In this document: piece after piece, positions 18,735-26,695 of the stretch
Numbering within the stretch: position 1 is the stretch's first letter
How the letters are laid out: every line of letters starts with the position of its first letter
Assembly: GCF_936931525.1 (NCBI RefSeq)
Contig: NZ_CAKZII010000158.1
Location: 1-34,536, forward strand
Reading direction: 5' to 3'
From: an uncultured Aurantimicrobium sp.
Lineage (GTDB): Bacteria > Actinomycetota > Actinomycetes > Actinomycetales > Microbacteriaceae
Length of the DNA: 34,536 nucleotides
Made by a program: the position numbers and the translations under genes
Notes under the pieces: generated by a model
What the model saw: only the letters and a program-made list of their open reading frames with translations
Told to the model about the DNA's origin: nothing
Databases searched by the model: none

Positions 18735-19346
18735 ATGTCCGGTCGAACCTATCGATCAACCCATGAGGCACTCTCCTCAGCGACCCCACAAAAACCCCGC
18801 AAAATCAAGCGAATAGCGGCACTTCCGGTAGCTCTTGCTGCTGTGACCAGCATGATTTTCACGGCACAATCTGCCTCGGCAGATCAGATCCCGAAGATTG
18901 AAAAGCTGCCTAAGGCTAATGCGGAGAACTCCCCCACCCTGTCAGCTTCCTCTCACAACACTTCTGCTGTCCTTCGCGCAGATAAATACACCGTTGTTGC
19001 AGGAGACACATTGCGAAGTATTGCCCAACTCCATGGCATCTCTTCAGCGGAGCTTCTTGCAGCTAACGGTTTGAGCTGGAAAACCATGATGTTTGCCGGC
19101 CAGCAACTCAACATTCCCGCGTCCACTAGTGGAACTGAATCGGCCGAAGTGGGAGAGAGTATTACCCGCCACAATGTCGCCTCAGGTGAGACCCTGGAAG
19201 CGATTGCACGCAGCTACGGCGTTCAGCCCAGAGCAATCATGACTGCCAACGGCCTCGACCGTTCAAGCCGTTTAGTAGTCGGTCAACGACTCGTTATTCC
19301 AGACGCAGGTCTGATGAGCAGCATGCCTGCTGTTGCCAGCGCGTAA
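18735..19346 (+). CDS. Secreted protein with two LysM domains
   Basis: A 203-residue exported protein. A basic N-terminus (RKIKR) is followed by a hydrophobic stretch, with a likely signal peptidase cleavage after SASA near residue 49. Two LysM repeats follow: YTVVAGDTLRSIAQLHGI to QQLNIPA, and HNVASGETLEAIARSYGV to QRLVIPDA. LysM domains bind GlcNAc-containing glycans such as peptidoglycan. No catalytic domain is attached, so it may be a wall-bound adaptor or ligand for the adjacent PASTA kinase (inference). The start is ATG 18735, with GAGAGGAG at a good distance; a GTG two codons earlier overlaps the SD. It is divergent from the Rv2175c-like gene over 134 bp. Confidence 0.9.
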   Translation: MSGRTYRSTHEALSSATPQKPRKIKRIAALPVALAAVTSMIFTAQSASADQIPKIEKLPKANAENSPTLSASSHNTSAVLRADKYTVVAGDTLRSIAQLHGISSAELLAANGLSWKTMMFAGQQLNIPASTSGTESAEVGESITRHNVASGETLEAIARSYGVQPRAIMTANGLDRSSRLVVGQRLVIPDAGLMSSMPAVASA

Positions 19347-19386
19347 AACGCCGGTGTTTCTCAGCGTTTTGCCCACTTCTCTTACA

Positions 19387-19392
19387 TAGACT
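19387..19392 (+). promoter_or_regulatory. Candidate -10 element for a leaderless kinase mRNA
   Basis: TAGACT ends 6 nt before the GTG at 19399 and no SD is present, so transcription may begin at the start codon. No clear -35 is found in the 52-bp gap from the LysM gene. Confidence 0.5.
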
Positions 19393-19398
19393 CGCGTT

Positions 19399-21303
19399 GT
19401 GACTACTGCCGCCGAAGACCCCATGATCGGTCGTCTTATCGACGGCAGATATCAGGTCAAGTCACGAATTGCTCGTGGAGGCATGGCGACGGTTTATCTC
19501 GCCACTGATTTACGCCTAGAGCGCCGCGTAGCCGTGAAGATTATGCACGGCCACCTCGCCGATGACAGCGCCTTCAAAGCACGCTTCGTGCAGGAGGCCC
19601 GTTCTGCAGCCCGTCTGGCACACCCCAACGTGGTCAACGTCTTCGACCAAGGTCAAGACTCTGACATGGCATATCTCGTCATGGAATACCTGCCTGGAAT
19701 TACCCTGCGTGATCTGCTCAAGGATTACGGCAAGCTCACACCTGAGCAAACCGTGGACATCATGGATGCGGTTCTTCAAGGTCTAGCTGCTGCCCACGAA
19801 TCAGGGATTGTCCACCGTGACTTGAAGCCTGAGAATGTTCTTCTGGCAGATGATGGGCGCATCAAGCTCGGTGACTTTGGTCTCGCCCGTGCCACCACGG
19901 CCAACACGGCATCTGGGCAAGCGCTGCTCGGAACAATTGCCTACCTCTCCCCTGAGCTCTTGACACGTGGCGTTGCCGATGCCCGAAGTGACATCTATGC
20001 CATCGGCATCATGATGTATGAAATGCTCACCGGTGAACAGCCATTCAAGGGCGAACAGCCCATGGCCGTTGCCTATCAGCACGCCAATGACAAGGTTCCG
20101 GCTCCCTCTGCTTCTAACCCTGCCATCCCCGTTGAACTTGACGAGATCGTCGAATGGGCAACCACGCGTTCCCCCGATGGTCGACCTGAGAATGCAGGGA
20201 TTCTGCTGGATAAACTCCTCCAGGCAGAGAAGGTCATTCGCTCAGGCTCGAGCTACCAAGATCTCTCCACACAGCAGACCATGGTTATGCCTGCTGGCAT
20301 GCTCATCGGTTCCGACGACGAGACCAAAGCATTTGGCACCGGGGCACTTGCTGGACTCAACCGCAAGCCCCCCGTCGATAACCCTGTTGCTGCACTGAAG
20401 GAAATCTCTTCCAACCGACGCAGCCGAGGTTTCTGGATATTTGGAATCACTATCGTCCTCGCTGTTCTCGGAGCAACCGCAGGCTGGTTCTTTAGCTCGG
20501 GTCCAGGATCGCTTGCCACCATTCCTGCAACTGCAGGCATGGCTCCGGCAGATGCTCAAGCCATCATTGAGAAAGCAGGCTTCACTGCCAAGGTTGTGGA
20601 GACGAACGATGCCACTGTGGCTGTGGGCAAGGTCATCGAGACCGACCCCAAGGGTGGCAGTTCCGTCACCCGCGGTGCAACGGTCAAGATCCTGGTTTCC
20701 CTCGGCCCCAAGATTGTGGATACTCCTGCTTTTGCCGGCATGACCGAAGCAGACGCCAAGAAAAAGGCTCAAGACCTAGGCTTCAAGCTCAAAGATCCCT
20801 CGCAACAGTTCTCAGCTGATGTTGCGAAGGGTTCTGTCATTGCAGCCGTTGACGGCAAGGGCGCTCCACTACCCGCAAAGTATCCTGTGGGCGGCGAAGT
20901 GCAGTTCGTTGTTTCCCTTGGGGCAATTCCACCCGTTGAGGGTTTGAGCGTTGCAGATGCCACCAAAGCATTGACAGATGCTGGTCTTGTCGTAGGCGCT
21001 ACCAATGAAGAATTCAGCGACGTTGCCAAGGGAACTGTTCTTTCCCTTGCTGTGCCTGAGGGCGTTGTGACAAAGGGAACTAACGTCACTCTTGTCGTGT
21101 CTAAGGGCCCAGACCTCGTAACCGTTCCCAATGTAGTTGGAAAGTCCATTAAGGACGCCATCGCAGTTCTGGAAGCTGCTGGATTCGGGTTCTCAACTGA
21201 GGTCGATCAGGAACTGTGGGATGCCAAGGCTGTTCGAAGCCAGAACCCTGCAGGTGACAGCCAAGCGAAGCGTGGCGCCGTCGTCACCATCTCTAACCGC
21301 TAA
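19399..21303 (+). CDS. Transmembrane Ser/Thr protein kinase with four PASTA domains (PknB/PknL type)
   Basis: Envelope-sensing kinase of 634 residues. The cytoplasmic kinase domain (about 17-275) has the Gly-rich loop ARGGMATVYLA, the ATP lysine K47 in VAVK, catalytic HRDLKPEN (D141), DFG (D159) and GTIAYLSPE, so it should be active. A juxtamembrane linker leads to one helix (FWIFGITIVLAVLGATAGWF, about 351-370). Four extracellular PASTA repeats follow, the last starting TVPNVVGKSIKDAI; PASTA repeats bind peptidoglycan fragments or lipid II in known kinases. The start is GTG 19399. Nearby candidate partners are the Rv2175c-like protein (a known PknL substrate in mycobacteria) and the LysM protein. 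Whether it corresponds to PknB or PknL cannot be decided here. Confidence 0.95.
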   Translation: MTTAAEDPMIGRLIDGRYQVKSRIARGGMATVYLATDLRLERRVAVKIMHGHLADDSAFKARFVQEARSAARLAHPNVVNVFDQGQDSDMAYLVMEYLPGITLRDLLKDYGKLTPEQTVDIMDAVLQGLAAAHESGIVHRDLKPENVLLADDGRIKLGDFGLARATTANTASGQALLGTIAYLSPELLTRGVADARSDIYAIGIMMYEMLTGEQPFKGEQPMAVAYQHANDKVPAPSASNPAIPVELDEIVEWATTRSPDGRPENAGILLDKLLQAEKVIRSGSSYQDLSTQQTMVMPAGMLIGSDDETKAFGTGALAGLNRKPPVDNPVAALKEISSNRRSRGFWIFGITIVLAVLGATAGWFFSSGPGSLATIPATAGMAPADAQAIIEKAGFTAKVVETNDATVAVGKVIETDPKGGSSVTRGATVKILVSLGPKIVDTPAFAGMTEADAKKKAQDLGFKLKDPSQQFSADVAKGSVIAAVDGKGAPLPAKYPVGGEVQFVVSLGAIPPVEGLSVADATKALTDAGLVVGATNEEFSDVAKGTVLSLAVPEGVVTKGTNVTLVVSKGPDLVTVPNVVGKSIKDAIAVLEAAGFGFSTEVDQELWDAKAVRSQNPAGDSQAKRGAVVTISNR

Positions 21304-21307
21304 AGCG

Positions 21308-21338
21308 GCGAAGATTATTCGCTAAGCCGAAGGCTTAG
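21308..21338. terminator. Candidate bidirectional terminator between the kinase and leuS genes
   Basis: Two adjacent inverted repeats fill the 18-bp convergent gap and the leuS 3' end. GCGAA-5-TTCGC is at 21308-21322, and CTAAGCC-GAA-GGCTTAG at 21322-21338 contains the leuS TAG stop codon. Neither has a good U-tract, so termination is only suggested by location and symmetry. Confidence 0.4.
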
Positions 21339-23841
21339 TGGCAATGCTGACGATCTTGGGTGCGCGCACAATCACGTTCACGATCTCGCGACCTTCGAGT
21401 GCTCGAACTACACCGGCAAGTTCACGTGCCTGAGCTTCAAGATCTGCCTCGGAAATATCAGGAGCGACGTCAAGACGGTCTCTCACCTTGCCATCAACCT
21501 GCACAACGCAAGTAACGGAGTCCTGAACCAGCAGTGCAGGGTCAGCAGCAGGCCACACAGCGTGTGCGACTGCAGGCTGGTGGCCCAGAGCTGACCACAT
21601 GTCTTCTGCAGTGTAGGGAGCGTAAAGGTCCAGCATCATGGCAATGGTTTCTGCGGATTCGCGCACGGCAGGATCTGCTGCACCCACACCGGAGTCAATT
21701 GCCTTACGCGTCACGTTCACGTGTTCCATCAGACGTGCGACGAGAACGTTGAACTTGAAGCTTTCGATAAGTCCAGGGGCCTCGGCAAGGAGATGGTGGG
21801 TTGCCTTGCGCAACGCCTTGTCTCCCCCAGCAAAGTCCACTCCAGGTGCACTGGAAACGTCCTGGGCAATACGCCACGCACGAGCCAAGAAGCGGTTGCT
21901 GGCAGCTGGCGACACATCTGCCCAGTCAATGTCATCCTCAGGAGGACCAGCAAAGGCCATGGTCAAGCGCACAGCGTCAACACCGTGCTCTTCGAGCTGC
22001 TCAGAGAGCTTCACAATGTTGCCCTTGGACTTGCTCATTGCTGAGCCTTCCATGAGCACCATTCCCTGGTTGAGCAGGTTGGTGAAGGGCTCTTCAAAGT
22101 CAATGAAGCCAAGGTCGAAGAGGACCTTAGTAATGAATCGGGCATAGAGCAGGTGAAGAATGGCGTGAGTCACACCACCGACATACTGGTCAACCGGAGC
22201 CCACTTCTTCGCTTCTGCAGGATCGAAAGCCTGAGTGTCATCATTGGGCGACAGGAAGCGCAGGAAATACCACGAGCTGTCCACGAAGGTGTCCATGGTG
22301 TCCGGGTCGCGACGTGCTGGGCTGCCATCAATAGGGTTGGGCACATTGACCCAGTCCTCTGCAGCACCCAGTGGTGACGAACCCTTGGGCTGGAGGTTGA
22401 GCCCCTCTGTGGGTGGAAGCACAACAGGAAGCTGGTCTTCAGGGACAGGGATCTCTGTGCCATCTTCGGCGTGGATGATGGGGATGGGTGTTCCCCAGTA
22501 ACGCTGACGAGAAATCAACCAGTCACGCAGGCGGAAGTTCTTTGCCGCCTTACCGGTGCCGCGTTCAGAGAGAATCTCGATTGCCTTGGCAATCGCATCC
22601 TTCTTGGTCAGACCATCGAGTTCACCAGAGTTGATGAGCTTTCCTTCGCCACCGGTGGCAACACCCGTAACGGCAGGGTTGTTATCGAGGACATTGCCAT
22701 CTTCGTCAACGCCGGCAGGAACATCGACCACAATCTTGATGGGTAGGTCATAGGCACGAGCAAAGTCGAGGTCGCGCTGGTCATGAGCTGGCACTGCCAT
22801 GACAGCACCGTGTCCGTAGTCTGCGAGAACGTAGTCAGCTGCCCAGATGGGTAGACGCTCCCCGTTGACTGGGTTGATGGCGTAGCGACCGAGGAAGACA
22901 CCTGTCTTGGGACGATCAGTAGCCTGACGCTCGATTTCGGTGGCCTTCTGAACCTCGGTGAGGTAGTCGGTAAATGCTGCGTGAATCTCAGGAGTAGAAC
23001 CAGCTGCCAGCTCGGTTGCGAGGTCTGCGTCGGGAGCAACAACCATGAAGGTTGCGCCGTGCAGAGTGTCGGGACGAGTGGTGAACACCGTCACAGGCAG
23101 GTCGCGGCCTTCGATGACGAAGTCAACATCTGCACCAATCGAGCGACCAATCCAGTTGCGCTGCATGGTGAGCACCTTGGCAGGCCACTGACCTTCGAGG
23201 GTGTCGAGATCATCGAGTAGGCGGTCTGCGTAATCAGTGATGCGGAAGTACCACTGGGTGAGCTTCTTCTTCACCACGATGGCGCCGGAACGCTCCGAGG
23301 TGCCATCTGGCATGACCTGCTCGTTGGCAAGAACGGTCTGGTCTACGGGGTCCCAGTTAACCCAGCTGTCCTTGCGATATGCCAAGCCCTTTTTATACAT
23401 CTGCAGGAACAACCATTGGTTCCACTTGTAATACTCAGGGTCTGAAGTGTGAATGACACGGGACCAGTCAAAGCTGGTGGCATAACGGCGCATGGAGCGC
23501 TTCTGCTGGTCAATGTTGTCGTAGGTCCAAGTGACGGGGTTGAGGCCGCGCTTGATAGCTGCATTCTCGGCAGGAAGACCGAAGGAGTCCCAGCCGATGG
23601 GGTGCAGCACGTTGTGGTCACGGTGGCGCCAGTAACGCGCAATGACGTCACCCAGGGCGTATGCCTCAGCGTGACCCATGTGTAGGTCACCGGAGGGGTA
23701 AGGGAACATGTCGAGGACATACTTGCGTGGGCGCTCATCTGTGGGGTCGTCAGAGCGGAATGGCTGGATCTCATCCCAGATAGGAAGCCATTTTTCTTGA
23801 ATTTCCGCGAAGTTATAGGTCGCGCCCTCGTTCTCAGACAT
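21322..23841 (-). CDS. leuS: Leucyl-tRNA synthetase LeuS
   Basis: Class I aminoacyl-tRNA synthetase charging tRNA-Leu. The product is 839 residues, the normal bacterial size. The HIGH motif is HMGH (54-57, in [15 protein letters not shown]) and the KMSKS motif is AMSKSKGN (602-606 for MSKSK). The CP1 editing domain includes [17 protein letters not shown], with the threonine-rich editing motif, and [17 protein letters not shown] precedes the catalytic core. The C-terminal anticodon-binding and tail domains are complete. ATG 23841 is 4 nt after the pabB stop; AGAAGG abuts the ATG too closely to act as an SD. TATTCT 7 nt upstream, inside the pabB end, is a possible -10 for a leaderless transcript. 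Confidence 0.98.
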   Translation of the reverse strand: MSENEGATYNFAEIQEKWLPIWDEIQPFRSDDPTDERPRKYVLDMFPYPSGDLHMGHAEAYALGDVIARYWRHRDHNVLHPIGWDSFGLPAENAAIKRGLNPVTWTYDNIDQQKRSMRRYATSFDWSRVIHTSDPEYYKWNQWLFLQMYKKGLAYRKDSWVNWDPVDQTVLANEQVMPDGTSERSGAIVVKKKLTQWYFRITDYADRLLDDLDTLEGQWPAKVLTMQRNWIGRSIGADVDFVIEGRDLPVTVFTTRPDTLHGATFMVVAPDADLATELAAGSTPEIHAAFTDYLTEVQKATEIERQATDRPKTGVFLGRYAINPVNGERLPIWAADYVLADYGHGAVMAVPAHDQRDLDFARAYDLPIKIVVDVPAGVDEDGNVLDNNPAVTGVATGGEGKLINSGELDGLTKKDAIAKAIEILSERGTGKAAKNFRLRDWLISRQRYWGTPIPIIHAEDGTEIPVPEDQLPVVLPPTEGLNLQPKGSSPLGAAEDWVNVPNPIDGSPARRDPDTMDTFVDSSWYFLRFLSPNDDTQAFDPAEAKKWAPVDQYVGGVTHAILHLLYARFITKVLFDLGFIDFEEPFTNLLNQGMVLMEGSAMSKSKGNIVKLSEQLEEHGVDAVRLTMAFAGPPEDDIDWADVSPAASNRFLARAWRIAQDVSSAPGVDFAGGDKALRKATHHLLAEAPGLIESFKFNVLVARLMEHVNVTRKAIDSGVGAADPAVRESAETIAMMLDLYAPYTAEDMWSALGHQPAVAHAVWPAADPALLVQDSVTCVVQVDGKVRDRLDVAPDISEADLEAQARELAGVVRALEGREIVNVIVRAPKIVSIATKPSA

Positions 23842-23845
23842 CCTT

Positions 23846-25207
23846 CTAAGAATACTCGCTTGATGCGACCCCTAATGCCCGAAGCAGAGGTGCAACCTTC
23901 ACCCAGGTTTCCTCAAGCTCTGCTCGAGGAACTGAACCGCTCGTAATTCCGCCACCGGTTCCAATTGAGGCGCCTGTAGAGGTAAGCACAATGCTTCTGA
24001 TCACCATCGCGAGATTGGCAGCTCCATCAATACCGAAATACCCAAAGGCTCCGGAATACAGACCTCGAGGCCCTTGTTCGAGACCATGCAGAATGGTCAT
24101 CGCACTTATTTTGGGAGCTCCCGTCATGGAACCGGCTGGAAAGCAGGCCTCCACTGCATCGACCGCTGTGAGCCCAGGTGCAAGTTCTGCCGAAACCGTC
24201 GAGACCAGTTGGTGAACGTGTTCATATGTTTCCACTTCAAGGAGTGAATCAACTTGCACTGTTCCCAGCTGCGCAACGCGTCCCACGTCATTACGCATGA
24301 GATCCACAATCATGAGGTTCTCTGCTCGTTCTTTCTCACTGGCCAGCAGTTCTTCGGCGAGCGCAGAGTCTTCACCAACATCATGTCCCCTGCGCCGTGT
24401 TCCCTTAATGGGCTTGGTGGTGAGATGCCCATCCGAATCAACGGTGAGAAAAACTTCGGGGCTACTGGATAACAGAGCAAGATCGTCCACCACGATGAGT
24501 CCCCCGTGATGACTGGGGTTTGCTTCTCTCAAGCGCAGGTACACCTCGAGAGGAGTGAAGTTGCCTGATACCTGCACTTCATTGGTGAGACAGAGTTGAT
24601 ATGCATCCCCTGCTGTGATGGCATCAAGACAGCTCTGGACGAGTTCTTGATAGTGCTCGGGGGAATGGCGCCACGAAACAGACGTTGGTTGAGCGTCAGG
24701 GGCGTCAAGAACTCGAGGAAGCTCCGCGCCTTCAAGCTGCTTCTCAATGTCAACACGTCGTTGTTCGAGGGCTTGGGCATCTCCCAGAACTAACAGGTCA
24801 AGAACGTGTCGTTCATGATCAAACTCCAATGCCCAATCAACAAAGACAAACAGGGCATCCGGTGATGGCGAATCGACAGTGGGCACACCTGCGGTGTGGG
24901 CGGCGAGTTCATAGCCCAACCATCCCACCCAGCCCAAGGAGAAACCTCCTTCATGGGCTTCCGTAGTGTCCACAGTGGCATCGTGCTCGAGGGCAGAACG
25001 GAGGCGTTCAAAGATGGTCACATCCCCGGCAGAGACACTTTCTCTGAGCTCTCGCTCGCTCGGGATAGAAATATAGGAAAGGCCAGTACTGGCATGGGGA
25101 CCGGCGTCTAACCACACTGCTCGGGGCTGTGCGGCGGCAAGCGCGACATAGACAGCAGCTGGGTCAACCCACTGCGACATCCTCACGCGCTGAACTTGCC
25201 TGGTCAC
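23846..25207 (-). CDS. pabB: Aminodeoxychorismate synthase component I (PabB-type)
   Basis: Chorismate-utilising enzyme that makes 4-amino-4-deoxychorismate for folate synthesis, using ammonia from a PabA amidotransferase that is not in this window. The product is 453 residues with an N-terminal anthranilate-synthase-like domain and a C-terminal chorismate-binding domain. PIKGT (266-270) places a Lys where aminodeoxychorismate synthases have it and anthranilate synthases usually have Ala. [24 protein letters not shown] and GGGIT are the other family motifs. The adjacent pabC-like gene supports the PabB rather than TrpE assignment. The start is GTG 25207, with a candidate -10 six nt upstream and no SD. 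Confidence 0.92.
   Translation of the reverse strand: MTRQVQRVRMSQWVDPAAVYVALAAAQPRAVWLDAGPHASTGLSYISIPSERELRESVSAGDVTIFERLRSALEHDATVDTTEAHEGGFSLGWVGWLGYELAAHTAGVPTVDSPSPDALFVFVDWALEFDHERHVLDLLVLGDAQALEQRRVDIEKQLEGAELPRVLDAPDAQPTSVSWRHSPEHYQELVQSCLDAITAGDAYQLCLTNEVQVSGNFTPLEVYLRLREANPSHHGGLIVVDDLALLSSSPEVFLTVDSDGHLTTKPIKGTRRRGHDVGEDSALAEELLASEKERAENLMIVDLMRNDVGRVAQLGTVQVDSLLEVETYEHVHQLVSTVSAELAPGLTAVDAVEACFPAGSMTGAPKISAMTILHGLEQGPRGLYSGAFGYFGIDGAANLAMVIRSIVLTSTGASIGTGGGITSGSVPRAELEETWVKVAPLLRALGVASSEYS
23849..23854 (-). promoter_or_regulatory. Candidate -10 element for leuS within the pabB 3' end
   Basis: On the minus strand TATTCT (the Tyr and Ser codons before the pabB stop) ends 7 nt before the leuS ATG. 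It fits the leaderless pattern of other genes in the window but is constrained by coding sequence, so it is less secure. Confidence 0.3.
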
Positions 25208-25212
25208 CGTAC

Positions 25213-25219
25213 TAGCCTA
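25213..25219. promoter_or_regulatory. Symmetric -10 element shared by divergent pabB and pabC
   Basis: TAGCCTA reads TAGCCT on the plus strand (25213-25218) and TAGGCT on the minus strand (25219-25214). Each hexamer is followed by exactly 6 nt and then a GTG start (25225 plus, 25207 minus). The whole 17-bp intergenic region is mirror-symmetric about base 25216. Neither gene has an SD. This fits a bidirectional promoter giving two leaderless mRNAs; the -35 regions are poor, the best being CTGAAC at 25190-25195 for the plus direction. Confidence 0.6.
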
Positions 25220-25224
25220 GGGCT

Positions 25225-25992
25225 GTGGATGTCTTACGTTTTCGCTGGAATGGTAGTGAACTAGTTGACGTCACAGGAGCGCCTGAAATCCCTCTCTACG
25301 TCGCTGATTCATTTCTCCTCAATGAGGGCAAGGTAGTCGGATATCAGCGCCATCTTGAGCGTTTCACTTCCTCTGCCGAATTTCAGGGCTTAGTTCGCCC
25401 AGTGGATGCATTCCTCCAAGCGGTCACTTCTGCCCTCCCCCGCACGGGCAAACTTTTTCCGCGCATAGATCTGACTGAACGAGGCGAGCTGGAGCTCCAT
25501 ATCCGCCCTGCTCCCGAACTTCACGACAGCATCGTGCTGGCAACAGCGACCCACGATCCACGTGTTGAGCCCAGCATTAAGGGTCCAGATATCCCTGCCC
25601 TGGCAACACTTCGATCTGCAGCACAGTCATCAGGTGCTGGCGATGCAGTCATTCTTGATGCTCAGGGACGCATTATTGACGGGGCAACCACCTGCCTGAT
25701 GTGGTTCACCGAGGGCGAGCTGCACGTTCCTCCTGCCGAAGCCATTCGAGTAGACAGCACAACAGTTGCTGCAGCTCGCGAACTGGCCGCTAAGGGTGGG
25801 CTCAACGTCTGTGAAATGTGGGCAACACCGCAAGATTTAGAGGGCGTCGAGCTCTATGCCCTCAATGCACTTCACGGCATACGTTCAGTAAATTCGTGGG
25901 TAGATGGGCCATCCTTAATCGTGAATCCAGAGCGGCTCATGCACTGGCGTCAGCAATATGACCTTCTTGCTCACGAATTGCCGGAGGCCTGA
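25225..25992 (+). CDS. pabC: Class IV aminotransferase, probable aminodeoxychorismate lyase
   Basis: PLP-dependent fold-type IV enzyme, probably converting aminodeoxychorismate to 4-aminobenzoate and pyruvate. The product is 255 residues. The presumed PLP lysine is K119 in SIKGPDIPAL, followed by GAGDAVILDAQGRIIDGATTCLMWF, which matches the family's cofactor-binding loop, and by ALNALHGIRSV near the C-terminus. Branched-chain or D-amino acid aminotransferases share this fold. The divergent pabB neighbour is the main reason for the PabC call, hence moderate certainty on substrate. The start is GTG 25225, probably leaderless. The stop overlaps the ATG of the next gene by one base (TGATG). Confidence 0.82.
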   Translation: MDVLRFRWNGSELVDVTGAPEIPLYVADSFLLNEGKVVGYQRHLERFTSSAEFQGLVRPVDAFLQAVTSALPRTGKLFPRIDLTERGELELHIRPAPELHDSIVLATATHDPRVEPSIKGPDIPALATLRSAAQSSGAGDAVILDAQGRIIDGATTCLMWFTEGELHVPPAEAIRVDSTTVAAARELAAKGGLNVCEMWATPQDLEGVELYALNALHGIRSVNSWVDGPSLIVNPERLMHWRQQYDLLAHELPEA

Positions 25993-26675
25993 TGAACGAG
26001 ATCATCAACAACATCCTCTCTGCTGTTGCCTCCGTCGATCCCGTGACGCGAACATTGCTCTCTGCGTTGTTCATCATGTTGGAAACGTCGTTTCTGGTTG
26101 GTCTCGTCATCCCCGGTGACACGGTGGTGCTCATTTCCAGCACGGCCATTACCAACCTGCAGGAATATGTCTTCATGGTGGTGATGGTCATCGTGGGATC
26201 ACTCACGGGTGAAACCATCGGTTTCTTTGTCGGGAAGTATTTCGGTCCACATATTCGCCGTTCTTGGCTTGGTAGAAAACTCGGACCGCATCGCTGGGAG
26301 CAAGCAGAAAACTACATTGACCGCCGTGGCGGCATCGCCGTGTTCTTGAGCCGTTTTCTTCCTGTCCTCCACTCGTTGATTCCCTTGACAGTGGGCATGA
26401 CAAAGATGAAATATCGCACCTTCATTGCCTGGACAGCTGCTGCATGTGTGATTTGGACTTTTGTCTATGTCACCCTGGCCGCAGTCCTCAAAGACCAATA
26501 CGAAGCATTCGCTGCAAAGTATGAGTGGGCAGGTTTCCTCTTCATCGGGATCGTCATTGCGTTCATCGTGGCTGTATCCCTGATTAAGAAGCGGGTAGAG
26601 AAGAGCCAAGAGAAGTTCATGGAAACTCCTGGTGACCACGACTCAAGCACTGTAGAGAACCCTCTGGGTTCCTAA
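25992..26675 (+). CDS. DedA-family membrane protein
   Basis: Polytopic membrane protein of the DedA/VTT superfamily, 227 residues, with about four to five hydrophobic segments and a charged C-terminal tail. Some members are implicated in recycling undecaprenyl phosphate or other lipid carriers, and others in proton-dependent tolerance traits; the substrate here is unknown. Family features are the re-entrant-loop segment LVIPGDTVVL (38-47), GFFVGKYFG, and SRFLPVLHSLIPLTVGM (120-136). In the last motif the usual VRT is LHS, so the conserved second Arg is His127. The start ATG 25992 overlaps the pabC stop and has GGAGG 4 nt upstream. Confidence 0.92.
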   Translation: MNEIINNILSAVASVDPVTRTLLSALFIMLETSFLVGLVIPGDTVVLISSTAITNLQEYVFMVVMVIVGSLTGETIGFFVGKYFGPHIRRSWLGRKLGPHRWEQAENYIDRRGGIAVFLSRFLPVLHSLIPLTVGMTKMKYRTFIAWTAAACVIWTFVYVTLAAVLKDQYEAFAAKYEWAGFLFIGIVIAFIVAVSLIKKRVEKSQEKFMETPGDHDSSTVENPLGS

Positions 26676-26695
26676 TCTCTGACAAACTGAGTGAC

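Noticed and set aside
19345-19370. Inverted repeat AAAACGC-12-GCGTTTT after the LysM gene
   Set aside because: The 7-bp stem has a long loop and no U-tract, and stem bases are mostly A-T; termination is too uncertain to annotate.
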